64,000 bases of DNA from Paenibacillus cymbidii (GTDB lineage: Bacteria > Bacillota > Bacilli > Paenibacillales > NBRC-103111). A program made the translations under genes and the position numbers. A model generated the notes under the pieces. The model saw only the letters and a list, made by a program, of their open reading frames with translations, ran no database searches and was not told the origin of the DNA. Each line of letters opens with the position of its first letter. The first letter of the stretch is position 1. Where the stretch lies: NCBI RefSeq assembly GCF_004764705.1, contig NZ_SHLX01000008.1, positions 1-64,000 of the forward strand, in the 5' to 3' direction. Below are positions 61,657-64,000 of the stretch, in pieces.

Positions 61657-62751
61657 TCAAGCCTCCCCTTTAAGCTCTTCCACCGTTTCCCGCACCCATT
61701 CGGCGGACATACGCGGATTGATTTCGACTTTCCCGATTTCGGTCGGGATAATGAACGTCATATTGCCTTCCTTGAACTTCTTGTCATGCTTCATCGCCGC
61801 CATGATCGCATCCGTATCGTAATGCGCCGGCACCGCGACCGGCAACTCGTATTTGCGCAGCAGCCGTTTCGTTTCCGTATAAATGTGTGGCGGGTAGCCG
61901 AGCCGAACGGCCAGCTTGGCCGCCCCGACCATCCCAATCGATATTGCTTCGCCATGATGCAGCTCGCCGTACTTCGCTACCGCTTCGAGCGCATGGCCGA
62001 TCGTATGCCCCAGATTGAGGATCGCGCGCAAATCGCTTTCGCGTTCGTCGCGCGACACGACGATCGACTTGACCCGGCAGCCTTCGTACAACGCATGGGA
62101 TAGCGCCTCGGTATCGAGCGCCAGCAGCTTCTCCGCATTGGCGTCGAGCCAGTCGACGAACGCGGCGTCCCAAATAAGCCCATGCTTGACGACTTCCGCC
62201 AACCCTTCGCGCACCGTGCGCGGAGGAAGCGATTTCAGCAGGGCGATGTCGTACAGCACAAAATCCGGCTGATGAAACGCGCCGATAATGTTTTTGGCCA
62301 GCGGATGGTTGACCGCCGTTTTGCCGCCGACGCTGCTGTCGTGGGCCAGAATCGTCGTCGGAATTTGCACGAAACGAATGCCGCGCATATACGTTGCCGC
62401 CACGAAGCCGGCCAAGTCGCCAACGACGCCGCCGCCAAGCGCAATGACCGTCGACTTGCGGTCTAGCCCGCTCTCCAGAGCAACTGTGACGATTTCCTCC
62501 AATTGGCGCAGCGACTTGGACTTTTCGCCGGCCGGTACGATTGCCGTTGCCAGCGTATATCCGGCGCCGCGCAGCGTTTCCGCCACGCCTTCCAGATGGA
62601 GCGGCGCCACGTTTGTATCGGTGACGATCAAGAGCGGCGACGCCGTCTTGATGCCGTGCTGTGCGAAAATGCCGGCGATGCCGGACAAAATGCCTTCGCC
62701 GATATAGATGGGATACGACCGCTCTCCCAGATCGACCGTCAGTTCCCGCAT
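61657..62751 (-). CDS. aroB: 3-dehydroquinate synthase
   Basis: AroB converts DAHP to 3-dehydroquinate with NAD and zinc. The 364-residue product has VIALGGGVVGDLAGFVAATY, PTTILAHDSSVGGKTAVNH and the zinc ligands in NLGHTIGHALEA and LHHGEAISIGM. The ATG at 62751 lies one base after the aroC stop, with GGAGAGG upstream. Confidence 0.97.
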   Translation of the reverse strand: MRELTVDLGERSYPIYIGEGILSGIAGIFAQHGIKTASPLLIVTDTNVAPLHLEGVAETLRGAGYTLATAIVPAGEKSKSLRQLEEIVTVALESGLDRKSTVIALGGGVVGDLAGFVAATYMRGIRFVQIPTTILAHDSSVGGKTAVNHPLAKNIIGAFHQPDFVLYDIALLKSLPPRTVREGLAEVVKHGLIWDAAFVDWLDANAEKLLALDTEALSHALYEGCRVKSIVVSRDERESDLRAILNLGHTIGHALEAVAKYGELHHGEAISIGMVGAAKLAVRLGYPPHIYTETKRLLRKYELPVAVPAHYDTDAIMAAMKHDKKFKEGNMTFIIPTEIGKVEINPRMSAEWVRETVEELKGEA

Positions 62752-62752
62752 C

Positions 62753-63916
62753 TTAGTACCTCTCCACTTGCGCCTTGTAGCTTTCGTAATTGGCGCGAAT
62801 TTCTTCGAGCGAATCTCCGCCGAATTTATCCAGGAAGGCACACGCTACTTCCCAGGCGACGACGCTTTCCATAATAACCGCCGCTGCGGGCACGGCGCAT
62901 GTGTCGGAACGCTCGACCTGGGCGGTGAACGCTTCCTTCGTGTCGATATCGACCGACGGCAGCGCCTTGTAGAGCGTGGCGATCGGTTTCATGATGCCGC
63001 GCACGACAATCGGCTCGCCCGTCGTCATGCCGCCCTCGAAGCCGCCGGCGCGGTTGGATGCGCGATTGAAGCCTTCGCCCTGCTTATATTCGATCGGATC
63101 GTGCACTTGCGAGCCTTTCAGCGCGCCTGCCGCGAAACCAAGGCCAAACTCGACGCCCTTGAACGCATTGATCGACACGACCGCCTGGGCGATCCGGCCG
63201 TCCAGCTTGCGATCCCATTGCACATGGCTGCCAAGGCCGACCGGGCAGCCTTCGACGATCACTTCGACGATGCCGCCAAGCGTATTGCCTTCTGCCTTCG
63301 CCGCGTCGATTGCCGCGATGATCTTCGCTTCCGCTTCGTCGTCGACGACGCGCACCTGCGACGCTTCCGTACGCGCGATCAGCTCTTCGATCGGCAGTTC
63401 CGGCCGCTTCGCTTCCACTTCGCCGATACGCACGACATGGCACGCCGTACGAATGCCGAACTCCTGCAGCAGCCGCATCGCCACCGCGCCGCAAGCGACG
63501 CGCACCGTCGTTTCGCGGGCGCTCGAACGCTCCAGGATGTTGCGCAGGTCGCGCTGGTTGTATTTAAGCCCGCCGTTCAGATCGGCATGTCCCGGACGGG
63601 GACGATGAATGCGGCGGCGGCCTTCGTTGTCCTCGTCCACCGGCTCCGCGCCCATCACTTTCGTCCAGTGCGTCCAGTCCTTGTTCTCGACTACGAGCGC
63701 AATCGGCGCTCCCGTCGTTTGGCCGTGGCGCACGCCGCCGACGAATTGCACCGCGTCCTTCTCGATCTGCATGCGCAGCCCGCGGCCATATCCTTTCTGT
63801 CTGCGCGCCAGTTGCTCGTTTATCGCATCCGCCAGAAGCGGCACATTGCTCGGCATTCCTTCAATAATGGCTGTCAGCTGCGGACCGTGCGTCTCGCCCG
63901 CCGTCAAATATCTCAT
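62753..63916 (-). CDS. aroC: Chorismate synthase
   Basis: AroC (aroF in Bacillus nomenclature) makes chorismate from EPSP with reduced FMN. The 387-residue product begins [20 protein letters not shown], has [16 protein letters not shown] with catalytic His and [16 protein letters not shown]. The late segment [16 protein letters not shown] is also present. GGGGGAA precedes the ATG. It heads the aroC-aroB-aroH group upstream of the trp promoter. Confidence 0.97.
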   Translation of the reverse strand: MRYLTAGETHGPQLTAIIEGMPSNVPLLADAINEQLARRQKGYGRGLRMQIEKDAVQFVGGVRHGQTTGAPIALVVENKDWTHWTKVMGAEPVDEDNEGRRRIHRPRPGHADLNGGLKYNQRDLRNILERSSARETTVRVACGAVAMRLLQEFGIRTACHVVRIGEVEAKRPELPIEELIARTEASQVRVVDDEAEAKIIAAIDAAKAEGNTLGGIVEVIVEGCPVGLGSHVQWDRKLDGRIAQAVVSINAFKGVEFGLGFAAGALKGSQVHDPIEYKQGEGFNRASNRAGGFEGGMTTGEPIVVRGIMKPIATLYKALPSVDIDTKEAFTAQVERSDTCAVPAAAVIMESVVAWEVACAFLDKFGGDSLEEIRANYESYKAQVERY

Positions 63917-63934
63917 GAACTTGTTTCCCCCTGT

Positions 63935-64000
63935 TCAAGATTCGCGCCAGTCGAACAACAACCGCCAGGGCGACTCCCGGAAAAGGAGCGTGGCGGCGTC
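63935..64000 (-). CDS. Possible C-terminal end of an upstream gene, cut by window edge
   Basis: On the minus strand an open frame from the window edge gives 21 residues ending LLFRESPWRLLFDWRES and a TGA, 18 bp before aroC. In Bacillus cheR or ndk precedes this operon, but I cannot recognise the family from so short a tail. Confidence 0.35.
   Translation of the reverse strand, partial: DAATLLFRESPWRLLFDWRES

Overview
The window comes from a Gram-positive, endospore-forming member of the Paenibacillaceae (Paenibacillus, Cohnella or Thermobacillus type). The evidence is a bacillithiol pathway (bshA, bshB1), sporulation protein YpjB, a DnaD primosome protein, an S-layer-homology surface protein, menaquinol:cytochrome c reductase genes of the Firmicutes type, and T-box and TRAP-type RNA control. 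G+C is visibly high, roughly 60 % by eye. Gene order matches the Bacillus subtilis region from dnaD/dinG through panBCD, birA, cca, bshA, mgsA, dapB, ypjDCBA, qcrABC and ypiF to the tyrA-hisC-trp-aro supraoperon, with several insertions and losses. No tRNA, rRNA or CRISPR array was seen.

Layout. 1-340: end of an IS3-family element and a small palindrome pair. 341-5533: a small membrane protein, an SLH/propeller surface protein, and the divergent methionine-salvage genes mtnU and mtnE. 5539-6382: a decayed ISAs1-type element carrying a six-copy palindromic repeat. 6401-12698: a sigma-A promoter and a proline-type T-box leader, then proB-proA-proC-mtnW-mtnX-mtnB, so proline synthesis and methionine salvage appear to share one transcript. 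12800-17320: a diguanylate cyclase, dnaD, a repeat-built coiled-coil protein, and an FtsH-like protease without an ectodomain paired with a separate membrane-anchored ectodomain-like protein. 17834-27626: tseB/ypmB, mtaD, rex, dinG, a TPR protein, panD-panC-panB with an attenuator-bearing leader, and birA. 27762-33081: a small protein, a GNAT enzyme, an EamA transporter and a heterodimeric ABC exporter. 33119-38525: cca, bshA, bshB1, mgsA, dapB, a TPR protein and a MazG-like protein. 38861-46844: a YitT protein, ypjB, ypjA, qcrABC, ypiF, an unknown protein and an alpha/beta hydrolase. 46911-48574: an ECF sigma/anti-sigma pair and a candidate small RNA. 48949-54366: tyrA and hisC, then a phytanoyl-CoA-dioxygenase-like gene with a divergent GntR regulator, a Nudix hydrolase and a histidine phosphatase. 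54729-63916: trpABFCDE (minus strand) behind a leader with an 11-triplet TRAP-like site, then aroH, aroB and aroC.

How it fits together. aroC, aroB and aroH make chorismate and prephenate. trpEDCFBA, hisC and tyrA then lead to Trp, and to Phe/Tyr/His precursors. The most notable non-coding content is: a proline T-box placed over methionine-salvage genes; the TRAP-type trp leader with tandem terminators; five arrays of locus-specific palindromes spaced about 51/52 or 62 bp apart; two 161-bp MITE copies about 97 % identical, each upstream of a gene; a free-standing small RNA with a consensus promoter and terminator; and a perfect 12-bp hairpin that contains the ypjB Shine-Dalgarno sequence.
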